64,000 nt of DNA from Arcicella sp034519515 (GTDB taxonomy: Bacteria > Bacteroidota > Bacteroidia > Cytophagales > Spirosomataceae): positions 1 through 64,000 of the forward strand of contig JAXHOK010000006.1 in the NCBI GenBank assembly GCA_034519515.1, in the 5' to 3' direction. The notes beneath the pieces were generated by a model. It worked only from the letters and a program-made list of their open reading frames with translations, was not told the DNA's origin and made no database searches. Numbering within the stretch: the stretch's first letter is position 1; the number at the start of each line of letters is the position of its first letter. This document shows positions 1 through 10,294 of the stretch, one piece after another. The position numbers were made by a program, and so were the translations under genes.

Positions 1-1108
1 TTGGAGCGTGGTTTGTAAATGGAACAGACAAAGGAGCAGAAGATAACGCTTTCACCCACAGAATTGCAGCTGTAAAGTGTTTCTCACGGGTTAAAAGTGT
101 TAATGGATGTATTTTCACACCTTTGCATAATGTAAGTCAGTGTGAAAAGTCGGCATGGATGCAGACTTATTTACGCTTTGCCAAGCACACTGCCAAAGGG
201 ACATTGATAAATATTTCTTCACGTTGTTGTGTTGTCATTAATGTTATAGACAGAGGTATTTGGCATGTTGGCTTTGCAATATGCTTGCCGGTGGTGGGGA
301 ATGAATGAATACTTTACAAAATTATTCTCTTTTTGTCTTATTATCGTTGTTCACCTTTTGGCTGTTTCACCTTTCAGACACAGTTTCGTTTGAAGGCTTT
401 TGTTATGCTGGCTTATTAAAGTCTGATGCACAGAAGAGGAAACAGGCTTCAACACTATCAGTTTCCGAAGGACGTCATTGGGAACCTGGAATCTGCCTTC
501 ATTTCAGGTTAAGAGGTATGCAGGCTTGTCTTTGGGCAATTTCGATCAGCTCATTGCATACCACCGGTGACAGCATTATATGCTGAAAGAAATAAAACTG
601 ATATTTATTAATTATTGAATTGCTGTTGGTTGGTGTTTTGATATACCGATTTGCTGCAAAAATGTTTCGTTCACAATTGATGGTAATGACAGTGGACACA
701 GATTAATTGATAGTAAGTACTGAAGAATGGCGGGCTGGGAAGTGCGGGTTTGTGAGGAAGTGAAAGAAGCTAATTTTTATTTAGTGAAAATAAAATTGGT
801 TTGTTTGTGTGGGCCTGTGTTTTTGTTAGATATGCAGCATAGTTAAATGATGATGATTGGAAATTTTCAGCTGATATGCTTTAGTGGATTTCATATTTCT
901 GATGAGCCTTTGAAAAGGCCTTGAGGATATTTGCAAGCCATTCTTTCATATCTTTTATTATGTCTATTCTTTACTCCTTGAACAGCTTCTTCTGATTGCT
1001 TTAATTTTGATTTCAAAATCAGTTTGTGAAGGGCCTTTCTGGTGAGCTTGATAAAGAGCTGTCGATGGATAAAGATGATTTTAGAAGCCATGTGCTATTT
1101 AGGGATAA

Positions 1109-1153
<45 letters not shown>

Positions 1154-1185
1154 TGTTTTGTTGTTGCTTTCAGTGTTCTAGTCTG

Positions 1186-1320
1186 TGGTCTCAGCCACGT
1201 AGCATGGCATTACAAGCATACCACCATGTATTTTTTTGTTTGTTTTTAGTACGGGGCCATGATCACTGTGCAGGATGGTCTTGTGTTTTAAGATCAGTGG
1301 CGGTGTCATGTTGCCCAGGA
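1186..1320 (-). repeat. Degenerate Alu-like (SINE) antisense segment
   Basis: In order, the plus strand shows words that occur in the same order in the reverse complement of Alu: CTCAGCC, GGCATTACAAGCAT, CCACCATG, a T-rich stretch, TTTTTAGTACGGGG, CAGGATGGTCTTG and GTTGCCCAGG. The match is patchy and made from memory, so the family assignment is tentative; a repeat-masking search would settle it. Confidence 0.4.
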
Positions 1321-2589
1321 TGAACAGTGCAGTCGAACACTTGGCATGATACCACTGATAGGTTTGTTAATTGGAGGAGCTGGAGCTGTGCTATATGAGT
1401 TTGTTATTTTGTTTGGGGCATTTGCCATTCTGTAGCTTTGCTTGAATGTTAGTGGCCTGTAAGTTTGTAAATTTATTTCAGTTTAAATTTTCTAATCTAA
1501 AGGTTTTAATAGCGGTACCATTGCTTTATGATTGCCTTTGCCTTTAAATTTGTTAGTAGTGTTAGCCCTTTTTTTTTTGTGTGTGTCTCTAAAAATGTCA
1601 TTTTTTATAGATCACAAGCTCTGTTTTTTTTTTCCACGTTATGGCAGAAGGGTATAGTAGTCACAGCAAATGCCAGGCATTTGTATTCAGTATATAGTTT
1701 TGGGGTGTCTTTTACTTGCTGCCAGAAAATTTAAAGATAAGTTTGATGTAACAGATAAGCGAGATATTAGGAAATACTTGATTAAAATGGTACTAAGGGC
1801 TTTGATGGGGAAAGTTGATTACTTAAACTATTCAAAATTACATGAAGATAAGAACAATTAAATGATTTTCCATTGCATAGAGAATAAATGTCAGTTTTCT
1901 TAATCTAACAAAGGTAGATTTGACTCATTGAGCTTGAGCAAACAGTTTTGATTCACTCTGTTCCTTTGAAGAAACATATGCTTGACATGTTGATGGAAAA
2001 GTTTGCATAAATGGTTTGGTTTGATTGCACATGAATTGTTCGTATTTGCCTGTTGTCAGCAGCCACAGTTTTGGATTTTAGATTGTTCCATGCGCTGAAG
2101 TGAATTGGACTCCACAGGTTTCAGCATACAGAAGCGTTGAATTCTTTTGGTTCCAAATGCAGATTCTTCACTGAGGATTTGGAGGTAAATTCCACATTTG
2201 CAAGTGTTGTTTCGAAGATTCTTAGTATGTTTTAGCTGTAAATGTGGTTATTGCAAACACTTTGTTTTTATTTGTAGATGATTGGGAATAAATCACAGAA
2301 AAAGAGTCTTTATTTCCTTTTTACCAAGAATTGAGGAAACCAGCTATTTTCAAAGAAAGCTGGATATGATGTGGATTTCGTTCGTTGTGAAAAGTTATGC
2401 CATATAAACTTTGCAGCCCATTTAGCATTGTCAGACGTTCGGCACCGTTGCTTTTCAAATATGCAAAGATGATGCGTTGTCAGACAAATTTCAGGTGTTA
2501 TATGCTTTAGATTTTTTCCGCCATTTTTACATGATTGCAATTTTATCAGATGATGGGCTTTTGCCTAGTTTTCACTGGTGAAAGGGTTT

Positions 2590-2624
<35 letters not shown>

Positions 2625-3399
2625 AATACAGTGAAAGAATTGTTCATTGCTTGCTGAATGTCATTCGAGTGAATAAATGAGGATAGATGGTGCACTGAGA
2701 TATGTTGGCCGGAATGGCAGTGGAGTTGACTTGGCTCTGCAAGATTTTGTAGCATCCCGGCTGGGTATCTTATATGTTCTAGTTTGAATGTAACATCTAT
2801 TGGTTTTGGTGTTATCAGTGGAGTTCTTATTTGTTTTATTTTGAAAAAATTTTTCTCCCACTTGGTTTTAAAGCTCTGCTATGATCTTAATACTATGAAT
2901 TTGGAGTTGCTGGTTGATGTGAATACAGAAGCCCACCAACGGGGCGTTCCAAGCGAATGTTGAATGCTATTTTTGAATGAAATTAGGGATATTCTAGTTT
3001 GAGGAATTTTCTAAATCCTCAAAGTGATTTTTGAAGTTGTAAATGTAAATTTTGTCTTTTCACTAAATTAAATTTGTGGTCTTTATTTTCTATCTTCATA
3101 AACTTGGCAATAGTGTTGATGCAACTTAATTTTTACAAATTTATTAATATCCTCTTTTTTGATTGATAAAAATTTCTTGTGGTAAAACATAGGTTTTTTG
3201 AGTCTATAATGAGGAAAGTCTTTTGGGAGAAATTAGAAGTACATTTGACTTTTTTTTAAAAATAACAAAATGTTTTGCCATGAAATCAAAAGATACTGTG
3301 TGAATTGACACTTTGAACTACCATTTTTGAAAATGTTCATGCCCAGGATGCAGGATTCATGATAGCACACACATGGGAAGATATGATGTGAAGTGAAGA

Positions 3400-3665
3400 T
3401 TTTTTTTGGAGTCTCACTGTCCCTGCAGGCTGGAGTAGTGGTATTCTGGTGTGATATTACAGCTCGTTACTATGGTTTGCTTTTGGTGTGGTGTTGTTAT
3501 CACAATTTTTCTGTCAAAAGAAAGCTGCGTTCCCAGTTTGTTTGTTTGTCTTTGGGATTTCCTTGCTCTGTGTTGCTGAATGGAGTGCAGGCCTCCAGCA
3601 TGAGTTTTTTTTTTTTTTTTTTTGTAGAGTTTTGTCACTGTCACCATCAGGCTGGTGTAGCTCAT
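3400..3665 (-). repeat. Degenerate Alu-like (SINE) antisense segments with T19 run
   Basis: T8 followed by GGAGTCTCACTG, CAGGCTGGAGTAGTGG and TGTGATATTACAGCTC resembles the start of antisense Alu. A second part (T19 at 3605-3623, then TTTGTAGAG and CAGGCTGGTGTAGCTCA) resembles the middle of it. The words are right but the spacing is irregular, so this is either a very old copy or scrambled sequence. Confidence 0.4.
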
Positions 3666-4750
3666 AGCAGTGTAGCTGTAGCACCAGCTGAATGAATACT
3701 TTTGTTAAATGCTGCCATTCAGTATAATGTGTTGTTCTGCATGAAACATGAATGTTATGTGTCCAGCATCGTTTTTGTGCCTAGCATCATTGTTTTCCAT
3801 GCCTTGTGTCTCTATCAGGAGCGGTAAGGAGTTTAGTGTCGAAAGAAATTTAGATGGGATTTTTTTTTAGCAGGAAGTGCTGTAAATCTATATTGTTTAC
3901 CCAAAAAAAATCGTAAATTTGCAGGCAATGGTAGGAATTGAAAATTTCCCCTATTTTCCGATCTTTTTGGGTATTTATTCTGACCAGTTAGTGATTCGTA
4001 GTACTCTTTCTAGAATATTTTCAAGTGCATATGATAAAGCTCTTTGAATTACGGGAATTTCAAATAAGTGAATGTTGAATCTTTGAAAGGAATCTGCAAT
4101 GGCTTCTGAGAAATAAAGGTTCATGTATCTGCTTTAAACAGATATGTGTTGTATCTTAGTAACGAGAAATATTTATCATTTGGTTGATTGATGCGTTCGA
4201 CAAAAAGGTTTTTTTGTGCCAGACAGTTTCAGCAAGCGCTTTGATGCTTACGGGATTATATCTAATGTTGGTGAATCGTTGAATCTGTTTGTGTAGTATG
4301 CTAAGGGTGAAAAGTTTGTAAAGTGGAGAGCGCTTTTGAAGATAGTATAGTTGTAGCGATAGCGCTTTGAAGCGGTTTGCAAGTCTGCAGGTGCTTGCTT
4401 GGCTTTTAAATGCTAGCTGGTCAGGTGTTGTTTGGTGATGATTTCTTAGTAGTTTTAGTAGAATATCTGGTGAGGTATGTGATAGTGTGGATATACAGCA
4501 TTTATTAAATTTGGTGAATATTTGTTGGATGATGGGAATTTTTATGAAGTGCTAAGAATTTATGGTGAAATGCCCAGAGGGCTATGTAAAGTAAAAGGTG
4601 AATTTATATAGCAAATTTTTTGAAAAAGAATGATTTCCAAGTGATGGATGAAATGCCGAGATTTGATAATGAAAAGGTGAAGGTTGAAATGCGATTACAG
4701 TGAAGTATATTTATTTCAGCAGCAGCACAGTTCATTTTAAGAATATGTAA

Positions 4751-4903
4751 GTAGAAGAATTTAAAAATAACGGACTTTTAGCGAAGCCAACACATGGCAA
4801 CAAAATTCGTTTTGCTCCGCCTTTGGTCATTACTGAAACCCAAATGAATGAGGCTTGTGATATTATTGAGAAAGTTATATTGTCGGTAAGCGGGGAACGG
4901 TAA
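4751..4903 (+). pseudogene. rocD: C-terminal remnant of ornithine aminotransferase
   Basis: Fifty codons are open up to a TAA at 4901-4903. The translated piece contains GLLAKPTHGNKIRFAPPLV, the well conserved C-terminal segment of ornithine--oxo-acid transaminase, a PLP enzyme of arginine and ornithine catabolism, followed by the usual ITE-x-Q...II.K end. The preceding in-frame codon is a stop (4748-4750) and nothing upstream resembles the remaining ~360 residues, so the gene is cut at about 4751 where the eukaryote-like block begins. In the true genome the gene is probably intact and the cut is an assembly artefact (inference). Its 3' end is followed by a strong hairpin terminator. Confidence 0.8.
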
Positions 4904-4930
4904 AAGGTGGACGGTTTTAACGATAATAAA

Positions 4931-4971
4931 TTAAAAAGAGAGATAATTTGTAAAATTATCTCTCTTTTTAA
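4931..4971. terminator. Perfect 19-bp hairpin terminator after rocD remnant
   Basis: Arms 4931-4949 and 4953-4971 are exact reverse complements around a 3-nt loop. A-rich and T-rich flanks allow termination in both directions, serving rocD on plus and the Crp-like gene on minus. Confidence 0.85.
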
Positions 4972-4979
4972 TTTGATTG

Positions 4980-5046
4980 TATTTGCTCAAAACCGTTCAC
5001 CCTTTACCGTTCCCCGTGTACCGATTTTACCGTTCACCCTTTACCG
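4980..5046. repeat. Intergenic word repeat (ACCGTTCACC / TTTACCG family)
   Basis: The words ACCGTTCACCCTTTACCG and close variants recur three times in this gap. The same words recur at 11361-11519, near 20350 and inside the TonB receptor signal peptide at about 21460. They are non-coding here and sit between convergent genes. Confidence 0.75.
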
Positions 5047-5048
5047 AT

Positions 5049-5630
5049 TTATCCGTGGTTTGTAACAATATTTCTTCGTAAACGGCTCAAAGATTGCGGG
5101 GTAATTCCTAAGTAATTTGCCAAATAAATTTGTGGCGTTCTTTGCAATAATCCAGGTTGATTTTGAGCGAGGTTTACATAACGCTCTTGTGCAGTGTCTG
5201 CCACGAATGAACGAATACGGTCTTCTTGTTCGTTGGAATAAGCCTCTGTCACGATTCGCCCAACTCTCTCCCATTTGGAGGTTTGTGTAAATAGAATCTC
5301 TAAGTTTTCCTTGGAAATAGTAGAAATATGTGAATCCTCAACCGCTTGGATATAATAATTGCTTGGCATTCCTAATGAATAACAATTGGCAGAGGTAATT
5401 ATTTGATTTTCAAGCACTAAATCAAAAGTTTTCTCAATTTCAGCCTTAATAAAATATGCTCGAAGCATACCTCTATTGATAAAAACCAAATCTGCTTTAA
5501 GTTCACCTTCTCGAACCCAAAAATCTCCTCTTTTCAAAGTACGGTCTATAAATAATGATTTAGCAAGTTGCATTTCTTCATCAGTGAAAGTGGTAATTTG
5601 GCTGATAAATTCAATAAAATTTTTAGTCAT
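5049..5630 (-). CDS. Crp/Fnr-family transcriptional regulator
   Basis: A 193-residue protein with an N-terminal cyclic-nucleotide-binding-like beta roll (about residues 15-115, with KRGDFWVREGE and FINRGMLRAYF) and a C-terminal helix-turn-helix around residues 150-185. The segment QIYLANYLGITPQSLSRLRR is a typical recognition-helix region. Small Crp-like regulators of this form are common in Bacteroidota, often lack residues for cAMP binding, and have unknown ligands. It is divergent from the YciI-like gene, with 263 bp between them, so it may regulate that gene; this is inference from position only. The ATG at 5628-5630 is the first in frame. Confidence 0.85.
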   Translation of the reverse strand: MTKNFIEFISQITTFTDEEMQLAKSLFIDRTLKRGDFWVREGELKADLVFINRGMLRAYFIKAEIEKTFDLVLENQIITSANCYSLGMPSNYYIQAVEDSHISTISKENLEILFTQTSKWERVGRIVTEAYSNEQEDRIRSFVADTAQERYVNLAQNQPGLLQRTPQIYLANYLGITPQSLSRLRRNIVTNHG

Positions 5631-5856
5631 GGGTAGTTAATAATATGGGGCGGATTATGAAAATAGTTTACATAAAGTAGCTAATTAAGTCAAAAAAACA
5701 ATATTTTAAGCATACTCTAACATAACAAATGGTAATTAATCAAAAACTTATCATAAAAATTAATGTAGAGCCGTATAAAAAGTGCTTTATTCGCAATTAA
5801 TCGGATTTAGAACTTCATTGTGACCATTTTTTTTAAGATAAGTCACCTTTAAATAA

Positions 5857-5864
5857 TATTTTTG
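5857..5864 (+). promoter_or_regulatory. Putative -7 element for YciI-like gene
   Basis: TATTTTTG matches the Bacteroidota -7 consensus TAnnTTTG and lies about 30 bp before the ATG at 5894. No clear TTG -33 element was found at the proper distance. Confidence 0.35.
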
Positions 5865-5893
5865 TCCGATAAAAACTAAATTTATAAAAACGC

Positions 5894-6184
5894 ATGAATC
5901 AATACTTAATCACCGCCTACGATGGCACTGACGAAAACGCTCTTGAAAGACGCATGAACGTAAGACCTTTTCATTTGGAAGGGGCAAAAAAACTGAAAGA
6001 AGATGGAAATTTTATTATCGGGGGGGCAATGCTGAATGAGGAAGGAAAAATGATTGGCTCAACTATGATTTTACAATTTGAAAATCCAGCGGAATTGCAA
6101 AATTGGATAGACAGTGAGCCTTATATTCAACAAAAAGTTTGGGAGAAATTTGAGGTAAAATCTTTTCGGGTGGCGAATGTGTAA
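5894..6184 (+). CDS. YciI-family (YCII-related) protein
   Basis: A 96-residue protein of the length and pattern of YCII-related, dimeric alpha-beta barrel proteins: start MNQYLITAYDGTD, central RPFHLEGAKKLKEDGNFIIGGA, and a C-terminal half with DSEPYIQQKVWEKFEV. The conserved His of the family is plausibly in RPFHLEGA. Some relatives cleave chlorinated aromatics or act in small-molecule turnover, but the substrate cannot be told from the sequence. It stands alone between a divergent Crp-like regulator and a convergent secreted protein, and is probably monocistronic because an inverted-repeat terminator follows 23 bp after the stop. Confidence 0.85.
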   Translation: MNQYLITAYDGTDENALERRMNVRPFHLEGAKKLKEDGNFIIGGAMLNEEGKMIGSTMILQFENPAELQNWIDSEPYIQQKVWEKFEVKSFRVANV

Positions 6185-6206
6185 AAAGTTGTAAGGCGTA
6201 AATAAA

Positions 6207-6249
6207 AAGTCTTAAGTCATAAGAACCCGTAGCTTATGACTTAGGGCTT
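6207..6249. terminator. Bidirectional inverted-repeat terminator built from word repeats
   Basis: Arms 6207-6223 and 6233-6249 are complementary apart from small mismatches. They consist of the AAGTCATAAG / CTTATGACTT word that also fills 6250-6292, 18605-18714 and 24985-25133. The hairpin sits between convergent genes. Confidence 0.65.
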
Positions 6250-6300
6250 TTCTTGCGACTTTTACTTATGACTTACGACTTTTTACTGACCTATAACTTC

Positions 6301-9300
6301 TTAAAAAATCAATACTTTCCGTGTTTTTTCTAAACCTCCCGAACTGATTTTTAAAATATACGTCGTTCCTTGGAGTTTTGGTAATTCAATTCTTTTCAAG
6401 GTGTTAAATTTATCAATTGTATAATCAGCGACCATTCGTCCATATAAATCATAAATCGTGATGTTTGCACCAATCAAATCTTCAATTGCTTCCACATTAA
6501 TTACACCGTCAATACTTGGATTTGGAAAAACACTTACGCCTTCAAAACTTACGTCCTGTACGTATTTTATTACATCCGATACCTTTGAGAAACAAACCAA
6601 TCTGCCACCCGCAATATTTGTAATTCCCGAATAGGTAATACTTGCCTGAACTTGATAATCACCATCTTTTTTGGCTTTGATTAATTTTGTGGTTAAGTCT
6701 CTTTGCAAGTCTCCATTATATCGCCACAAATATCCATTTTCATCGCCAAGTCCCTGAGCATCAAGGGTAAATGAACCAATTTGCTTAATAATTGTGGGTG
6801 TTGGATTAGGTCTTGAATCCACTGCAATTGGGGCAGATGCTAATGAAATACAACCGTTATCGTCTTGTACTTTGGCAAAATAACTTCCCGTTTTCGAGGC
6901 AAAAATGGAAGTATTATCATCCCCTAAACCAATGGAATCAGTCGTACTTCTAAACCAATAAGCCTTAAAAGCACTCGATGAAACAATCCGAACCCGTGAA
7001 CCCTCGCAGAAAGTAACGTCACCGTTTGCGGTTAATCGGGGAGCGGTTGGTAATGGATTTACTCGTATCAAAACGGGTTGTGAGGGCTTGGATAAACATC
7101 CAAAACCGTTGATGGACTGTACAGTAATATTTCCTGCCGTGTTAGTAGTAATTGTTTGTGTGGTTGCTCCCGTACTCCACTTATACGTTACCCCGTTTGT
7201 TCCTACGGCATTTAGAGCCACATTTTTATCCGCACAAAATGGATTTGCTCCCCGCACCGTAATGGTTGGTGAGTTGGGCAAAGGATTTACCGTAGTACGA
7301 ATCGTATCTGAAACAGCAGTGGCTTTACAACCATTTGAATCCGTTAAAGCTACTGAAATTATGCCCACTTTTTTATAAGAGAAATTCCTTGAAAAGGTCT
7401 CTAAAACCGTTTGTCCATCCACAATCCATGAGTATAAAGTGCGGTTACCATTGGGCGTTGTGCTGGCTAAACTTGCTTGCACCACCACGCTATCTTCCTC
7501 ACAAAATACTTTGGGTTTTGTAAGTGATAGTGTAGGTTTATTGGGCAATGAATTGATGGAAACTTTTATGGGTCTTGAATAAGCTGCAAAGCAACCAAAC
7601 ACATCCCTGACCCTTACACTATAATTTCCAGATGTGATAACTGAAACCTCGGGTTGGGTTGAAAGTTCTTGCTGATTACTTTCATCTCGCCAACTATATC
7701 TCGCAATATTTGCATTAGATACTAAAGCACTTAATGTTACTTTACCACCTAAACAAACCGTTGCTGAACGAGGGTCTGCGGCAATACTTGCGGGTTGTGG
7801 GGCATTACGCACGGTGATAGTGACGTTTCTCGAAGTATCAGAAACGCAATTTTTATCGCTGACCGTTCTCACAAAAAATCTGCCCACTTTTTCAATTGAA
7901 GCATTATTAAAGAATTTGCTTGTTGTATCAATCAAAACCGTTCTGTTGGTACTAAACTCTGAATTATCTTTGGCATTTATCCATTTGTAAGCTCCTGTGG
8001 GTGAAACAGTTGAAGTAAGCGTAATGGTGGAATCAGGACAGAAAGTAAATGCTCTATTGGCGGTAATATCGGGCGTGGTGGGTAATGGATTTACTGTAAT
8101 TGTTACTACATCCGAAGTTTCCCTTGACTTACAAGCCTTGGGATTATTGGCAAAAACAGAAACTGATTTAGCACTCACTCTGATAGTTTCAACGGTGGTT
8201 AATTTCGCCGAACCCGCCACGTCAATTTGTGAGCCTGTACGATTCTGATAATCCCATTCAAAAGTAGCTCCTGTGGTGGTGGTGGCTGCAACTAAAGTAG
8301 TGAATTGTCTATAACAAAATTCTGTAAGTGGTAGGCTATTGTTTGGACCCGTAATCGTTGGTCTTACAGGTAAAGGGTTGATTGTCAGAACAGTTGCCAC
8401 CGACGGTAATGACGTACAGGCGGGTGTTTGTGTATCAGTATATATGAGCGTATAAGTTCCTGCAGTTTTGGCAGTAATACTTCTGGTGGTTCTCCCATTA
8501 CTCCACAAATAGTTTCCTGAACCTTTATTATTAGAAGTCAAAACGATACTGTCTGAATCGCAAATCCCTCTTGCTCCGCTTAAATCAATTACGGGAGGTG
8601 TTGGTTTAATGTTTACTGTTACCACGATGGGTAATGAAGGCAATGAAGTACAACCATTAGCATCTTTTGCTTGTACGGTCAGGGTATTGCTTGTACGTAC
8701 AATTATGCCCGCAGTAGTAGATGTGGTAGTGTCTGAACCAACAGTTCTACTCCAAGTATTGGTATTTGCCGTATATGAAGACCTCAAAGTTACTGAACCA
8801 CCTTCACAAAAAATTAATCCTCCACTATTGGCAATAGTAGGTCTGGCTGGTACAGTTGGGAATAATTGTAAAACCACAGGAGTTGTTGAAACATCAGAAA
8901 TACATCCGACTGAATTTTCTAATGAGACCGTGTAGGAATACGTCCCACCCGAGGCAATATCAGTCCCTGCCACCGTAAGAGCATTTGAAGTGGTTGAACT
9001 GGTAACGGGCGTTCCGTTACGAAGCCAATTATATTTTGAACCTCCGCTGGTGGCGGTTAATATTTTTGTATCTGTTCCACAAACAACATTTGGCGTAAAT
9101 AAAGCGGGTGTTATTGTGGGCGTAGCGGGCTTTGGTGAAACTTTTAAGCTAACCACCGCTGATTCATCTGAAGTACATCCAATTGCATTCAGACTTGACA
9201 CCGAATAGGCATAAGTTCCTGGAGTTACCACATCATTACCCGTTACGGTTATCGAATTTGTCGAACCAGTGATACCCGCACCATTACGTTTCCAAGAATA

Positions 9301-10206
9301 GCTACTTGCACCACTCGCTACTGTTAAAACTTGAGTTGCCGTTCCACAAATTGGCGTGGTTAGGGTTGCAGGGCTAATCACGGGGGTTGCAGGTTTTGAA
9401 CTCAATGTTAGTGCCACAGGAGCAGAATCATCCGAAAGACAACCCACAGAATTTACGTAAGATACCGTATAATTATAATTTCCTGCGGCGGTTTCTGTTC
9501 CTGTTGCCGTGTAGGTATTGATGGTTGAACCCAAAACAGTTGCACCTCTTCTCCAAGTGTAAACTGTTCCTCCGCCCGTTGCTGTTAAAGTTGTTTGAGC
9601 AGACCCGCAAAGAGGATTTGGAGAAACGGGATTGATAACTGGCGTGGCTGGTTTAGGAGATATTCTCAAAGAAACCTGATTGCTAATGGCAGAACAAGCC
9701 GTAGTCGGGTTTAGTACGCTCACTGCATAATTATTGGTAGATGGGGCTGTCACTGAATTTCCTGAAATACTTAACGTTGAAGCATTTGCCCCCGAAATAG
9801 CCACACCATTTCTCAACCAAGCATAATTAGCAGCGGTTGAAGATGTTAAGGTTTGGGTAGCTGTGCCACAGACAGCGTTTGCGACAGTAGCAGGAGTGAC
9901 TGATGGAGTTGTGGGAACAATATTACTGGCAATTGTAAATGGTCCGAGGGTAGTATTTCCCGACGTTCTTGTGATAATAACTCTAAAAGTACCACTCAAC
10001 TGATTGATGGTTGGGGTTGTTGCCACAACAGCATTGGCAGAGTTTCGCCAACTGTAAGCCGTAATACCCGTAGTGGGAGACACCGAAAGCGTAGCACTAC
10101 CTGCCCCCGTACACGTATAAACCGCCACAATACTCTGTGCTTTTGATATTTGTGAAGACAAAAAAACCACACAAATAAGTAATAATAATTTAGTAAAATT
10201 CTTCAT
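6301..10206 (-). CDS. T9SS-exported Ig/PKD-like repeat protein
   Basis: A 1301-residue secreted protein. It has a Sec signal peptide (residues 1-24, ending ...SSQISKAQS) and then about 14 repeats of 75-100 residues. Each repeat carries a conserved aromatic core, for example YSWRNS, YAWLRNG, YTWRRG, YSWKRNG, YLWSNG and YKWSTG, and most end in TVNPLP or similar linkers; these look like bacterial Ig/PKD-type beta sandwiches. Residues about 1225-1301 (VFPNPSIDG ... ITIYDLYGRMV ... YILKISSGG ... KVLIF) form a type A C-terminal sorting domain, so export by the type IX system to the cell surface is expected. A Cys near the start of most repeats may pair with one late in the repeat. Likely an adhesin or surface matrix protein; ligand unknown. 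Repeats 2-5 are most alike and may be recent duplications. Confidence 0.88.
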   Translation of the reverse strand: MKNFTKLLLLICVVFLSSQISKAQSIVAVYTCTGAGSATLSVSPTTGITAYSWRNSANAVVATTPTINQLSGTFRVIITRTSGNTTLGPFTIASNIVPTTPSVTPATVANAVCGTATQTLTSSTAANYAWLRNGVAISGANASTLSISGNSVTAPSTNNYAVSVLNPTTACSAISNQVSLRISPKPATPVINPVSPNPLCGSAQTTLTATGGGTVYTWRRGATVLGSTINTYTATGTETAAGNYNYTVSYVNSVGCLSDDSAPVALTLSSKPATPVISPATLTTPICGTATQVLTVASGASSYSWKRNGAGITGSTNSITVTGNDVVTPGTYAYSVSSLNAIGCTSDESAVVSLKVSPKPATPTITPALFTPNVVCGTDTKILTATSGGSKYNWLRNGTPVTSSTTSNALTVAGTDIASGGTYSYTVSLENSVGCISDVSTTPVVLQLFPTVPARPTIANSGGLIFCEGGSVTLRSSYTANTNTWSRTVGSDTTTSTTAGIIVRTSNTLTVQAKDANGCTSLPSLPIVVTVNIKPTPPVIDLSGARGICDSDSIVLTSNNKGSGNYLWSNGRTTRSITAKTAGTYTLIYTDTQTPACTSLPSVATVLTINPLPVRPTITGPNNSLPLTEFCYRQFTTLVAATTTTGATFEWDYQNRTGSQIDVAGSAKLTTVETIRVSAKSVSVFANNPKACKSRETSDVVTITVNPLPTTPDITANRAFTFCPDSTITLTSTVSPTGAYKWINAKDNSEFSTNRTVLIDTTSKFFNNASIEKVGRFFVRTVSDKNCVSDTSRNVTITVRNAPQPASIAADPRSATVCLGGKVTLSALVSNANIARYSWRDESNQQELSTQPEVSVITSGNYSVRVRDVFGCFAAYSRPIKVSINSLPNKPTLSLTKPKVFCEEDSVVVQASLASTTPNGNRTLYSWIVDGQTVLETFSRNFSYKKVGIISVALTDSNGCKATAVSDTIRTTVNPLPNSPTITVRGANPFCADKNVALNAVGTNGVTYKWSTGATTQTITTNTAGNITVQSINGFGCLSKPSQPVLIRVNPLPTAPRLTANGDVTFCEGSRVRIVSSSAFKAYWFRSTTDSIGLGDDNTSIFASKTGSYFAKVQDDNGCISLASAPIAVDSRPNPTPTIIKQIGSFTLDAQGLGDENGYLWRYNGDLQRDLTTKLIKAKKDGDYQVQASITYSGITNIAGGRLVCFSKVSDVIKYVQDVSFEGVSVFPNPSIDGVINVEAIEDLIGANITIYDLYGRMVADYTIDKFNTLKRIELPKLQGTTYILKISSGGLEKTRKVLIF

Positions 10207-10294
10207 TTTAGAAACTTATGCTAAAAATTCTTGGGTATGCTCAATCATTCATTTAGTGGTAATTTTACTTCTTTCTTAGAAGGGAGGGTTAGTG

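Noticed and set aside
4980..5046. CRISPR array
   Set aside because: The repeated words are short, have no regular spacers and no cas genes are near.
7088..9208. Plus-strand frames of 60-108 codons opposite the T9SS protein
   Set aside because: They are antisense to a clear 1301-residue gene with a signal peptide and sorting domain.
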